64,000 bases of DNA from Streptomyces fildesensis (GCF_016107395.1 NZ_JAAIKO010000001.1:434001-498000); one strand, 5' to 3'; numbered from the stretch's first letter, positions 25,781 through 34,410 are shown. Notes: a model not told the origin generated them from the letters alone. Program-made: numbers and translations.

Positions 25781-25805
25781 ACCTTAAGGCGAATCGACTT
25801 AAGGT
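25781..25805. promoter_or_regulatory. Inverted repeat between the fusion gene and UTRA/GntR genes
   Basis: ACCTTAAG (25781-25788) and CTTAAGGT (25798-25805) around 9 bp, AT-rich against the background. It lies in the 149-bp divergent intergenic region, 50 bp before the fusion gene start. It is a candidate operator for the GntR protein encoded at 26426-27196. Confidence 0.6.
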
Positions 25806-25879
25806 TGCAAGGTGTCAGCAACTCCGCCTCCACGGCTCCTGGCGATACGTTGGAGGTCCGCCGATGGAAGGAACGGCCC

Positions 25880-26422
25880 TTGACGAACGAGGAATGGGAG
25901 AGCGAATCGACGCGGTACCTGACTCCCCGTGGGCAGGGCCGGTCGGACGCGTGGACGGAGGAGGCCGCGGAGAACAACCGTCGCGGCGGACAGCGACTTC
26001 TCGCTGCGGGGATGGTCGTGCCTCCGCTTGAAGTCGCCCGGGCCCTACGCCTCCCGGAGGGCGAGCAGGTGGTCGTACGACGACGCCTGATCCTGCTTGA
26101 TGGCCTGCCCGTGGAGCTCGCGGACTCGTACTACCCGGCCCGCATCGCGGCCGGCACCGAGCTCGCCGAGCAGAGGAAGGTGCCCGGAGGAGCAGTCACG
26201 CTGCTCGCCCGGCTCGGCCATGTGGCGGGGCACGTCGAGGAATCGGTCACCGCACGTATGCCCACCGAAGTGGAACGGGAAGCCCTTCAACTCGGCGAAC
26301 AGGACCCGGTGATCCTCCTGTCGCGGCTTATCCTCTCCGGTGACGATCAACCGATGGAGGCCTGCGTGATGACCATGACCGCAAGCGATCGCGTGCTGCG
26401 CTACCGGCTCCGGCTCGGCTGA
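25880..26422 (+). CDS. Stand-alone UTRA domain protein (GntR effector domain without DNA-binding part)
   Basis: 180 residues from a TTG with AAGGAA 6 nt upstream; no earlier start fits, and the frame before it lies in the promoter. From about residue 30 the protein is a UTRA ligand-binding domain (EVARALRLPEGEQVVVRRRL, ELADSYYPARIAAGTELAE, VTARMPTEVEREAL, LSRLILSGDDQPMEACVM). The N-terminal winged helix found in HutC/GntR regulators is absent. It is 3 bp from a full-length GntR with a related UTRA domain, so it probably arose by duplication and may modulate that regulator as a heterodimer or ligand sink. Substrate unknown. Confidence 0.75.
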   Translation: MTNEEWESESTRYLTPRGQGRSDAWTEEAAENNRRGGQRLLAAGMVVPPLEVARALRLPEGEQVVVRRRLILLDGLPVELADSYYPARIAAGTELAEQRKVPGGAVTLLARLGHVAGHVEESVTARMPTEVEREALQLGEQDPVILLSRLILSGDDQPMEACVMTMTASDRVLRYRLRLG

Positions 26423-26425
26423 CGC

Positions 26426-27196
26426 ATGCCCCACTGGAACGACACCCGGCCCGCCCATCAGCAGATCGCTGCGGAACTGCGTGACCGGATCATGGCGCGC
26501 CGATTGGAGCCGGGCAGCAAGCTGCCTTCCACACAACAGCTCATGAACGAGTTCGGCGTGGTCGGCACCACCGTCCAGAAGGCGCTCCAGATCCTGAAGG
26601 GCGAGGGCTTCGCCGTCGGGCATCCCGGAAAAGGGGTCTTCATCCGCGAGCAGCCGAACCACACCATTGTTCCGGCCTCGTACATCCCGCCGCCGGAGAG
26701 CGGCGCGCCGGATCGCTGGATGGAGCAGGCGGCAGCCCGTTCGCGGACCGGAGCGACCCGGATCCTCGATGTCGCGGAGGTTACGGCCCCGCATGATGTC
26801 GCGGAGGCGCTCGGACTGGCGGACGGCGGGACCGCCGTACTCCGGTCCCGGCTCATGCTGCTCGACGACGAGCCGGCGGAGCTCGTGCGCTCCTACTACC
26901 CGGTCGAACTGGCCCGGGGCACTCGTCTCACCGACCGCCGACGCATCCGCGGTGGATCACCGACGCTCCTCGCCGAGCTGGGCCATCCGCCCCGGGAGTT
27001 CGTCGACCGGGTCTCCGCGCGTCCGCCGACGTCCGAGGAATTCACCGTGCTGGAGCTGCCCGCCGAGGTGTGCGTGCTGCGCACCTTCCGGGTGGTCCAC
27101 TCCGATGGTGGCCGCCCTATCGAGGCTTCCGTGATGGTGAAGGCAGGCCACCTGTACGAACTCGAATACCGCCTGCCCGTGATGCCCGTGATCTGA
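26426..27196 (+). CDS. GntR/HutC family transcriptional regulator
   Basis: 256 residues. Winged helix at the N-terminus: PAHQQIAAELRDRIMARRLE, GSKLPSTQQLMNEFGV, TTVQKALQILKGEGF. UTRA domain from about residue 85 (DVAEALGLADGGTAVLRSRL, ELVRSYYPVELARGTRL, VSARPPTSEEFTVLELP, RPIEASVMV). The ATG lies 3 bp after the UTRA-only gene, so translation is probably coupled. Together the two genes diverge from the HATPase-SAHH fusion/Nudix operon; the ACCTTAAG-N9-CTTAAGGT repeat between them is a likely binding site. Effector unknown. Confidence 0.9.
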   Translation: MPHWNDTRPAHQQIAAELRDRIMARRLEPGSKLPSTQQLMNEFGVVGTTVQKALQILKGEGFAVGHPGKGVFIREQPNHTIVPASYIPPPESGAPDRWMEQAAARSRTGATRILDVAEVTAPHDVAEALGLADGGTAVLRSRLMLLDDEPAELVRSYYPVELARGTRLTDRRRIRGGSPTLLAELGHPPREFVDRVSARPPTSEEFTVLELPAEVCVLRTFRVVHSDGGRPIEASVMVKAGHLYELEYRLPVMPVI

Positions 27197-27221
27197 CGCC
27201 GGCCGTCGGAGCGGCCGGGGG

Positions 27222-27863
27222 TCAGCCGATGACGAGGAGGACGGCCAGGACGATGGCGCCGGTGATGATCGGGGCGATGACCTCGTAGGCCCAGCGGACG
27301 CTGACCTCGCCCTGGGCGCCGGGCTTGGCGGCGTTGGTCTCGGCGAGCTCGCGGAGTTCGTCGACGGCCTGGTCGGACCAGGCGCGGGGCGGGATCTCCG
27401 GGGCGTTGAGGGCGGAGGACTGGCGGGCCGTCGCGGTGGCGGCGCGGGCGGTCTGGCGGGCGACGCGCTTGCGGGCGCGCAGCGAGACCGGGATCGCCCA
27501 GAGCTGGAAGCGCTGGCCGCCGGCGACGACCTCGGTGGAGTAGCCGGCCCGCAGGTGTTCCACGGCCGACCACGGCACGGTGATCGTCCGGAAGGGATTG
27601 CGGATGCGGAGCCGTTCCTCGCCCGCGAAGACGGCGGGCCGGATCGTGAAGGCCGCCAGCAGGGGCAGGGCCGCCAGGAGCCCGGCGAGGGTCAGCCACG
27701 GGGTGCGTCCCGAGCCGCGGAGCACCGCGTCGGCGCCGAGCCACAGGGAGAGCGCGATCAGCAGCGTGCCGGTGACGATGCCGGCCACCGACCGGTAGGC
27801 GCGGTCGTCGTACTTCGGCCGGTCGGGCTGCGGGGTCGGCGTGGGGTCGTCGGAACTCGTCAT
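27222..27863 (-). CDS. PH domain-containing membrane protein
   Basis: 213 residues. Two N-terminal helices (IVTGTLLIALSLWLGADAVL and a second around TLAGLLAALPLLAAFTI) precede a bacterial PH-like domain (RIRNPFRTITVPWSAVEHLR, GYSTEVVAGGQRFQLWAIPV), then a charged Ala/Arg stretch and a C-terminal helix (VIAPIITGAIVLAVLLVIG). This is the actinobacterial PH-domain (DUF2581-like) membrane family; role unknown. From memory the homologous gene lies between pgm and deoC in S. coelicolor, so its position here marks the right edge of the inserted 12.4-27.2 kb material. ATG 27863; convergent with the GntR gene. Confidence 0.8.
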   Translation of the reverse strand: MTSSDDPTPTPQPDRPKYDDRAYRSVAGIVTGTLLIALSLWLGADAVLRGSGRTPWLTLAGLLAALPLLAAFTIRPAVFAGEERLRIRNPFRTITVPWSAVEHLRAGYSTEVVAGGQRFQLWAIPVSLRARKRVARQTARAATATARQSSALNAPEIPPRAWSDQAVDELRELAETNAAKPGAQGEVSVRWAYEVIAPIITGAIVLAVLLVIG

Positions 27864-28202
27864 AAGGCCCGATTCTGCCTGACGGGTGCCGCGCGGCCGG
27901 TCGCGCACAGGTTGCGGTACGGCATCGGGACAGATCGGTACGGCGTCGGCATGGATCGAGAAAACAGCGCGGTAGCAGGAAGCGGTGGTAGGAAAAGGGG
28001 CCGGCCATCCCCCCTGTGGCCTTGCGGCGCGGGCCCTGTGCGCCCACCCGGCCCCACGGCCGCCACGGCAGCCGACACCGCAGCGCACACAGCCCCGGAG
28101 GCACCCGCCCGCCCCGCCGCGAACACGCCCGGGTGTGGCGAACGAATCAGGGGGGTGGTGGTGACAGGTCGCTACGCGCGTAGATATGCTCATGTGGTGA
28201 CC
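27864..28202. other. Intergenic region upstream of deoC
   Basis: A 339-bp divergent spacer. It holds a short direct repeat (CGGTACGGCATCGG and CGGTACGGCGTCGG near 27915-27950) and, at its right end, the deoC control site at 28172-28183. No further gene was seen. Confidence 0.5.
28172..28183. promoter_or_regulatory. Nucleoside-regulon palindrome at the deoC promoter
   Basis: CTACGCGCGTAG. Its right half overlaps a possible -10 TAGATA (28181-28186), 7 nt before the GTG at 28194, so the bound protein would block the promoter. Identical to the deoD, add and ABC-transporter sites. Confidence 0.8.
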
Positions 28203-29195
28203 ATGCCCACTGTTCCCGCTTTCGGCCCAGAAGCCGCGGCCCGGCTGGCGACGATGGCGGACGTGACCGCCTCGGACACCGCACTCCGCCGCTTCCTCCA
28301 CGGACTGCCCGGTGTCGATGCCGTCGGCCTCGAAGCCCGCGCCGCCACGCTCGGCACCCGTTCGATCAAGACGACGGCGAAGTCCTACGCCATCGACCTG
28401 GCGATCTCCATGATCGATCTGACCACGCTCGAAGGCGCGGACACCCCCGGCAAGGTCCGGGCGCTGTGCGCCAAGGGCATCCATCCGGATCCCACCGACC
28501 GCACGGCCCCCAAGGTCGCCGCGATCTGTGTCTACCCCGACATGGTGAAGACCGCGAAGGAGGCGCTGCGCGGATCCGGCATCAACGTCGCCTCCGTCGC
28601 CACCGCCTTCCCGGCCGGCCGCACCGCGCTGCCGGTGAAGCTCGCCGACACCGCCGACGCGGTGGCCGCGGGCGCGGACGAGATCGACATGGTCATCGAC
28701 CGTGGTGCGTTCCTCACCGGCCGCTACCTGCAGGTCTTCGAGGAGATCAGGGCCGTCAAGACGGCCTGCCAAAGGCCGGACGGCAGCGCCGCCCACCTCA
28801 AGGTGATCTTCGAGAACGGCGAGCTGGCGACGTACGACAACATCCGCCGCTGCTCCTGGCTCGCGATGCTCGCCGGCGCCGACTTCATCAAGACCTCGAC
28901 GGGCAAGGTCGCGGTCAACGCGACCCCGCCGAACACGCTGCTGATGCTGGAGGCCGTCCGCGACTTCCGCGACGCGGTGGGTGTACAAGTGGGAGTGAAG
29001 CCGGCCGGCGGCATCCGCACCACGAAGGACGCCATCAAGTACCTGGTGATGGTCAACGAGACGCTCGGCGAGGAGTGGCTGTCCCCGCACTGGTTCCGAT
29101 TCGGTGCATCCAGCCTGCTCAACGATCTGTTGATGCAGCGCCAGAAGCTCAGCACCGGGCGATACTCCGGTCCCGACTACGTGACGGTGGACTGA
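28203..29195 (+). CDS. deoC: Deoxyribose-phosphate aldolase
   Basis: 330 residues from ATG 28203. In-frame GTGs at 28194 and 28197 are also possible, and no ribosome-binding site is seen, which suggests a leaderless message. The enzyme splits deoxyribose-5-phosphate into acetaldehyde and glyceraldehyde-3-phosphate. Family motifs are AAICVYPDMV, ADEIDMVIDRGAFL, LKVIFENGEL, ADFIKTSTGK with the Schiff-base lysine at about residue 230, and VGVKPAGGIRTTKDA. Length matches the longer DeoC branch of actinobacteria and animals. Two aldehyde dehydrogenase genes follow at 5 bp and by overlap, which can oxidise the acetaldehyde. It completes the salvage route from deoD/deoA products. Confidence 0.94.
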   Translation: MPTVPAFGPEAAARLATMADVTASDTALRRFLHGLPGVDAVGLEARAATLGTRSIKTTAKSYAIDLAISMIDLTTLEGADTPGKVRALCAKGIHPDPTDRTAPKVAAICVYPDMVKTAKEALRGSGINVASVATAFPAGRTALPVKLADTADAVAAGADEIDMVIDRGAFLTGRYLQVFEEIRAVKTACQRPDGSAAHLKVIFENGELATYDNIRRCSWLAMLAGADFIKTSTGKVAVNATPPNTLLMLEAVRDFRDAVGVQVGVKPAGGIRTTKDAIKYLVMVNETLGEEWLSPHWFRFGASSLLNDLLMQRQKLSTGRYSGPDYVTVD

Positions 29196-29200
29196 CCGAC

Positions 29201-30631
29201 ATGGCATTTGAATACGCACCCGCACCCGAGTCCCGCGCGGTCGTCGACATCGCGCCGTCGTACGGGCTCTTCATCGACGGCCAGTTCTCCGAGGCCGCCG
29301 ACGGCAAGGTCTTCAAGACCGTTTCGCCCTCCTCGGAGGAGGTCCTCTCCGAGGTCGCCCAGGCCGGGGCCGAGGACGTCGACCGGGCGGTGAAGGCCGC
29401 CCGCAAGGCGTTCGAGAAGTGGTCCGCGCTGCCCGGCGCCGAGCGCGCCAAGTACCTGTTCCGGATCGCCCGCATCGTGCAGGAGCGCTCCCGCGAGCTG
29501 GCCGTGCTGGAGTCGCTGGACAACGGCAAGCCGATCCGCGAGACCCGCGACACCGACCTGCCGCTGGTCGCCGCGCACTTCTTCTACTACGCGGGCTGGG
29601 CCGACAAGCTCGGCCACGCCGGCTACGGCGCCGACCCGCGCCCGCTGGGCGTGGCCGGCCAGGTCATCCCGTGGAACTTCCCGCTGCTGATGCTGGCGTG
29701 GAAGATCGCCCCGGCGCTCGCCGCGGGCAACACGGTGGTGCTCAAGCCCGCCGAGACGACCCCGCTCAGCGCCCTGTTCTTCGCGGACATCTGCCGCCAG
29801 GCCGGGCTGCCCAAGGGCGTCGTCAACATCATCACGGGCGACGGCGCCACCGGCGCGGCGCTCGTGGAGCACCCCGACATCAACAAGGTCGCCTTCACCG
29901 GCTCCACCGAGGTCGGCAAGGCCATCGCCCGCTCCATCGCCGGCACGGACAAGAAAATCACGCTGGAGCTGGGTGGCAAGGCCGCCAACATCGTCTTCGA
30001 CGACGCGCCGGTCGACCAGGCCGTCGAGGGCATCGTCAACGGCATCTTCTTCAACCAGGGGCACGTCTGCTGCGCCGGCTCCCGCCTCCTGGTCCAGGAG
30101 TCGGTGGCCGAGGAGGTGCTGGACGCGCTCAAGCGCCGTATGCAGACGCTGCGCGTCGGCGACCCGCTGGACAAGAACACCGACATCGGCGCCATCAACT
30201 CCGCCGAGCAGCTGGCCCGCATCACCGAGCTCACCGAGGCCGGCGAGGCCGAGGGCGCCGATCGCTGGGCCCCGGCCTGCGACCTGCCGTCCGCCGGCTA
30301 CTGGTTCCGCCCGACGCTCTTCACGAACGTCACCCAGGCGCACCGGATCGCCCGCGAGGAGATCTTCGGCCCGGTGCTGTCCGTGCTGACGTTCCGCACC
30401 CCGGCTGAAGCCGTCGAGAAGGCGAACAACACGCAGTACGGCCTGTCGGCCGGCATCTGGACGGAGAAGGGCTCGCGCATCCTGTGGATGGCGAACCAGC
30501 TCCGCGCGGGCGTCGTCTGGGCCAACACGTTCAACAAGTTCGACCCGACCTCGCCCTTCGGCGGCTACAAGGAATCGGGCTTCGGCCGCGAAGGCGGCCG
30601 TCACGGCCTGGAGGCGTACCTCGATGTCTGA
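29201..30631 (+). CDS. Aldehyde dehydrogenase family protein
   Basis: 476 residues, full-length ALDH. Motifs: VIPWNFPLLMLAWKIAPAL (nucleotide site), FTGSTEVGKAI, LELGGKAANIV with the general-base Glu, and FFNQGHVCCAGSR with the nucleophile Cys at about residue 290. ANTFNKFDPTSPFGGYKESG closes the fold. ATG 29201 is 5 bp after deoC, so it belongs to the same operon. Acetaldehyde released by DeoC is the natural candidate substrate, oxidised to acetate with NAD. It overlaps the next, shorter ALDH gene by 8 bp, suggesting tight co-expression and maybe a mixed complex. Confidence 0.93.
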   Translation: MAFEYAPAPESRAVVDIAPSYGLFIDGQFSEAADGKVFKTVSPSSEEVLSEVAQAGAEDVDRAVKAARKAFEKWSALPGAERAKYLFRIARIVQERSRELAVLESLDNGKPIRETRDTDLPLVAAHFFYYAGWADKLGHAGYGADPRPLGVAGQVIPWNFPLLMLAWKIAPALAAGNTVVLKPAETTPLSALFFADICRQAGLPKGVVNIITGDGATGAALVEHPDINKVAFTGSTEVGKAIARSIAGTDKKITLELGGKAANIVFDDAPVDQAVEGIVNGIFFNQGHVCCAGSRLLVQESVAEEVLDALKRRMQTLRVGDPLDKNTDIGAINSAEQLARITELTEAGEAEGADRWAPACDLPSAGYWFRPTLFTNVTQAHRIAREEIFGPVLSVLTFRTPAEAVEKANNTQYGLSAGIWTEKGSRILWMANQLRAGVVWANTFNKFDPTSPFGGYKESGFGREGGRHGLEAYLDV

Positions 30632-31511
30632 GAAGTCTGAAAAGTCCGAGCGGCTCAGCGTTTTCAAGACGTACAAGCTTTACGTCGGGGGCAAGTTCCC
30701 CCGCAGCGAGAGCGGGCGGGTGTACGAGGTGACCGACTCCAAGGGCAACTGGCTCGCCAACGCGCCGCTGTCGTCCCGCAAGGACGCGCGGGACGCGGTG
30801 GTGGCCGCCCGCAAGGCGTTCGGCGGCTGGTCGGGCGCCACCGCGTACAACCGCGGCCAGGTGCTCTACCGCGTCGCCGAGATGCTGGACGGTCGGCGTG
30901 AGCAGTTCGCCGCCGAGGTCGCGGCGGCCGAGGGCATCTCGAAGGCCAAGGCCGCGGCGCAGGTGGACGCGGCCGTCGACCGCTGGATCTGGTACGCGGG
31001 CTGGACCGACAAGATCGGCCAGATCGTCGGCTCGGCGAACCCCGTCGCCGGACCGTTCTTCAACCTCTCCACCCCGGAGCCGACCGGCGTGGTGGTCGTC
31101 CTCGCCCCCCAGGCGTCGTCGTTCCTCGGCCTGGTCTCGGTGATCGCCCCGGCGATCGCCACCGGCAACACGGTGATCGTCGTGGCGAGCGAGAACTCGC
31201 CGCTGCCCGCGCTGGCGCTGGGCGAGGTGCTCGCCACCTCGGACCTGCCCGGTGGCGTCGTCAACATCCTGTCCGGGCGGACGGCGGAGATCTCTCCGTC
31301 GCTCGCCTCGCACCAGGACGTCAACGCGATCGACCTGACGGGCGCGGACGCCGGCCTGGCGAAGGATCTGCAGATCGCCGCGGCCGACAACATGAAGCGC
31401 GTCCTGCGCCCCCGCGGCGCGAAGGACGGCGACTGGTCCGCCGACCCGGGCCTGGACCGCCTCAAGGCGTTCCTGGAGACGAAGACCGTCTGGCACCCGA
31501 TCGGCGTCTGA
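30624..31511 (+). CDS. Truncated aldehyde dehydrogenase-like protein (no catalytic domain)
   Basis: 295 residues. It follows the N-terminal NAD-binding half of an ALDH (KLYVGGKFPRSESGRVYEV, ARKAFGGWSGATAYNRGQVL, EPTGVVVVLAPQASSFLGLV, ATGNTVIVVASENSPLPALAL, LPGGVVNILSGR). It then ends shortly after the position of the FTGS motif, which here reads IDLTGADAG. The catalytic Cys, general-base Glu and oligomerisation parts are missing. The reading frame is intact and the overlap with the full-length ALDH gene (8 bp) shows no sign of decay, so it is probably a kept pseudoenzyme that partners the full-length protein. It is the last gene of the deoC operon. Confidence 0.85.
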   Translation: MSEKSEKSERLSVFKTYKLYVGGKFPRSESGRVYEVTDSKGNWLANAPLSSRKDARDAVVAARKAFGGWSGATAYNRGQVLYRVAEMLDGRREQFAAEVAAAEGISKAKAAAQVDAAVDRWIWYAGWTDKIGQIVGSANPVAGPFFNLSTPEPTGVVVVLAPQASSFLGLVSVIAPAIATGNTVIVVASENSPLPALALGEVLATSDLPGGVVNILSGRTAEISPSLASHQDVNAIDLTGADAGLAKDLQIAAADNMKRVLRPRGAKDGDWSADPGLDRLKAFLETKTVWHPIGV

Positions 31512-31699
31512 CCGGCCTGCGATCGACCTCAGGCGGAGATCCAGGCTCACGCACGCACCAGGGCGTGTGAGCAAGGTCTCCGTCCACCGGCACCCCTCGC
31601 GGGGCAGGCTTGACCCGCGGGGGGCGTTGCGTTTTCAGGTACCTGTTCACCGCGCCGCCGTGTCTCCCCGCGTCAGTGCGCCACCGTCGGAGGATCCCT

Positions 31700-33220
31700 G
31701 TGTGGGACGGCTTCACCGGGGTTCTTCCCTACGTCGCCTTCAGCGCGTTCCTGTGCTTCCTGGTGCCGTCCGTCCCGGTGTGGCTCGGGCGCCGCAAGGC
31801 CCGCGCGATCGCCGCCGGCCGGCCGATACGGATCCGCAGCCGGCTGCGCGTCGACGAGCCGCCGTCCGCATCCCCTGACACCGGCCCGTCCAGTACCTCC
31901 GAGCGCGGTGAACTGGTGGCGCTGCCCGGCGGGCCGCTGTACTTCCTGTCGTCGGACGGCCCGGTACCGGTGCTGGAACTGCCGCCCGGCGGCACCTTCG
32001 AGCGCACCCTGTACGCCCGCGCCGGCTCCGCGCCCGGCTCGGGCCGCCGGATCGTGCGGACCGCGCTCGTCCACCGCACGCCGTCGGGCGGCAGCCTCCG
32101 CGTCGAGACCGCCCGCGGCGACAGCCGTGCCCTGCGGGCCGCCCTCCAGGCGCCTCCCACCGGACGGCCGGCCCCACGCGCCCTGCCGGCCCGGCTGCCG
32201 GTCTGGTGCGCCGTCCTGGCCGTCCTGGCGCTGCTCGGCGCCGTACCGGTGGCCTCGATCGCCGTGTTCGGCAAGCAGGTCACCGCCCATGTCACGTCGA
32301 ACACCGGGGACGACTACTGCGGTGTCGGCTGGGCCGACCCCTGGGACGGCTCCCGCAGGGACGCCGAGGTCGACTGCATCCGGGCGGACGACGGGCACTA
32401 CCGGCGCGGCGACACCATCGACGTCATCGCCCTGCCCCGGCCGCTGCGCGGCAACGCCTTCGACACCGACAGCCTGCCGATCCTCGGCGTGCTCTGCGCG
32501 GCCGAACTGCTGGTGAGCGCGCTGGGCTTCGGGCTCTCGCAGCTGCGCTGGAGCCGCCACTGGCGGCCCTCGGAAGCCGTCCCCGCCACCGTCACGACAC
32601 CCGAGCAGCCCGAGCGGCCGTCCACCGACCCGGTGCTGTCGCTGGCCCGGCCCCTCGACCGGCTGCTGGCCCGCCGTCTCCATCTGCCGCCGGACTTCCA
32701 CGACTCGCCCTGGTGGCGGGTTTCCGTACTGCGGAAGCTGGCCGTCCGCGACGGCGTCTCGTTCGGCGGCCTGACGCTCCTCGGACTGGCCCTGGTGCTC
32801 CTGCGCGACCTGTGGACCCACGACAGCGACGCCACCGTCTGGATCATCGTGGCGGCGCTCACCGCTCTGGGGGCCGCCGCGCGCGTCGTGCACCGCGCCG
32901 TGGACGCCACCCGCGTCGTCCGCACCCTGCTGCGCGCCGTCCGCTCCGGCGACCCGCAGGAGGTCCGCTACGCCCTGCTGTACGTCGCGGAGGCCGCCGA
33001 CACCAGCTGCCTGTGCCCGGACGACGCCGACGGCCGGCGCGCGGAAGTGGCCGTCGCGACGGCCTCGATCGGCATCGCGACCCCGGCCGCGGCCGTGCCG
33101 AAGGCCAGGAGCGGAGCGGAAGCGGGCACCGCACCCGGCCGGCAGGGGGCGGCGTACGTGGAGGAGGGTTCCTCAGCCGGGCAGGAGGGTGGACAGCTGG
33201 CCCACGAGCGGCAGCTCTGA
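31700..33220 (+). CDS. Hypothetical multi-pass membrane protein
   Basis: 506 residues. A first helix (GVLPYVAFSAFLCFLVPSVP) is followed by a 130-residue soluble region, a pair of helices flanking an extracellular loop (first VWCAVLAVLALLGAVPVASI, then around LPILGVLCAAELLVSALGFG) that holds two Cys (DYCGVG, DCIRADD), and two more helices around residues 355-400. The C-terminal 100 residues are cytosolic and variable. I do not recognise a family. GTG 31700 has GGAGG 6 nt upstream. Its 3' end overlaps the minus-strand secreted protein gene by 48 bp. It probably has its own promoter, since 188 bp separate it from the deoC operon. Confidence 0.75.
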   Translation: MWDGFTGVLPYVAFSAFLCFLVPSVPVWLGRRKARAIAAGRPIRIRSRLRVDEPPSASPDTGPSSTSERGELVALPGGPLYFLSSDGPVPVLELPPGGTFERTLYARAGSAPGSGRRIVRTALVHRTPSGGSLRVETARGDSRALRAALQAPPTGRPAPRALPARLPVWCAVLAVLALLGAVPVASIAVFGKQVTAHVTSNTGDDYCGVGWADPWDGSRRDAEVDCIRADDGHYRRGDTIDVIALPRPLRGNAFDTDSLPILGVLCAAELLVSALGFGLSQLRWSRHWRPSEAVPATVTTPEQPERPSTDPVLSLARPLDRLLARRLHLPPDFHDSPWWRVSVLRKLAVRDGVSFGGLTLLGLALVLLRDLWTHDSDATVWIIVAALTALGAAARVVHRAVDATRVVRTLLRAVRSGDPQEVRYALLYVAEAADTSCLCPDDADGRRAEVAVATASIGIATPAAAVPKARSGAEAGTAPGRQGAAYVEEGSSAGQEGGQLAHERQL

Positions 33221-33565
33221 CACCGAGTCCCCCTGGGAGAGCGGCCCGGTCACGGCGCCCGTCGACACCGGCTTGAAGTCCGCCACCTGCGGGGTTACCA
33301 CGTTGTCCAGCGGGTCCACCCCGGTCTGCGCCAGCGGGTTGATCGTCAGGTGCTTGACCGGGCCCAGCGCGTAACCCAGGGCGGAATCGGAACCCAGCGT
33401 CGAGCCGACGGCCGAATCGGAGCCGAGGGCCGAGTCGGTGAGGGCCGGCGCCGTGCCGGCCGACGCCGAGCCGCTCGCCGCGAGGGCGGCGGCCGCCGCG
33501 GCGACGGTGACGGTGGCCGCGGTGCGCAGCAGGGAGTTCAGCTTCGGACGGGCGTGGTTCGGCAT
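33173..33565 (-). CDS. Small secreted protein
   Basis: 130 residues. Arg/Lys-containing N-terminus and a signal sequence (TAATVTVAAAAAALAASGSA) with cleavage near ASA-G. The mature part has a repeated LGSDSA motif (three near-copies at about residues 46-64) and then a hydrophobic/Pro stretch (VKHLTINPLAQTGVDPLDNV), ending PLVGQLSTLLPG. No Cys and no enzymatic motif. It is of the same general kind as the protein at 40178-40540. ATG 33565 is preceded by AGGTGG. Role unknown; extracellular structural or developmental functions are possible. Confidence 0.7.
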   Translation of the reverse strand: MPNHARPKLNSLLRTAATVTVAAAAAALAASGSASAGTAPALTDSALGSDSAVGSTLGSDSALGYALGPVKHLTINPLAQTGVDPLDNVVTPQVADFKPVSTGAVTGPLSQGDSVSELPLVGQLSTLLPG

Positions 33566-33756
33566 GGCCACCTGCTTGGCATAGAAGTGCGGTGATCTGG
33601 TGGAACACGGCACGGGGACGCGTCCCGGCGACACTCACGGCGCGGCACCGCGGAGGATCGCCATTCGGCTACACAAGGTAGTTGGACGAGTGCACAGCGT
33701 CCAAACCTGCGCCCGGGGGGTCACCCGGTCGGCGCAATGCCGCACACTGTTCTCTC

Positions 33757-34410
33757 GTGAGTTCCTCTCCGTCCACCGCGCGCGTGATCCTGCTGGCCGG
33801 CCCTTCCGGGTCCGGCAAGTCGTCCCTGGCCGCCCGTACCGGGCTGCCGGTGCTGCACCTCGACGACTTCTACAAGGAGGGCGACGACCCGACCCTCCCC
33901 CAACTGGCGCACGGCGCCGGCACGGACTGGGACTCGGCGCTCTCCTGGGACGCGGACGCGGCGGTGGCGGCGATCAGCACGCTGTGCGCGACCGGCACCG
34001 CCTCGGTGCCCGAGTACGACATCGCGTCGAGCTCCATCACCGGCGAGATCCATGTCGAACTGACGGGCTCCCCCGTCTTCGTCGCCGAGGGCATCTTCGC
34101 GGCCGACATCACCGACCGCTGCCGCGAACTGGGACTGCTGGCGGACACCCTGTGCCTGCGCGGCAGTCCGGCCGTCACGGCCTGGCGGCGGTTCCGCCGC
34201 GATCTGGCCGAGGGCCGCAAGTCCGTGACGGTCCTGCTGCGCAGGGGCTGGCGGCTGATGCGCGGCGAGCGGGCGATCGTGGCCCGGCAGACCGCACTGG
34301 GCGCCTACCCGTGCGGCCAGGACGAAGCACTGCGCCGCATCACCGCGCTGCCGCTGCCCGCACCGCGCGCGGCGGCGGACCAGCCGACCGACATACCCGT
34401 GGACGCGTAA
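33757..34410 (+). CDS. udk: Uridine kinase-like protein
   Basis: 217 residues from GTG 33757. P-loop GPSGSGKSSLA at the N-terminus, then LPVLHLDDFYKEGDDPTLP, which resembles the uridine-binding LDDFY of uridine kinases, and EYDIASSSI. The C-terminal part holds basic helices (RRFRRDLAEGRKSVTVLLRRGW). It would phosphorylate uridine/cytidine with a nucleoside triphosphate, which fits the nucleoside salvage genes all around, although no CTACGCGCGTAG site precedes it. The longer reading frame upstream (to 33682) lacks conservation signs. A strong terminator follows at 34457. Confidence 0.82.
   Translation: MSSSPSTARVILLAGPSGSGKSSLAARTGLPVLHLDDFYKEGDDPTLPQLAHGAGTDWDSALSWDADAAVAAISTLCATGTASVPEYDIASSSITGEIHVELTGSPVFVAEGIFAADITDRCRELGLLADTLCLRGSPAVTAWRRFRRDLAEGRKSVTVLLRRGWRLMRGERAIVARQTALGAYPCGQDEALRRITALPLPAPRAAADQPTDIPVDA

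Noticed and set aside
33682..33756. Upstream extension of the uridine kinase
   Set aside because: The added residues have no similarity to the family and the P-loop lies close to GTG 33757 as expected.
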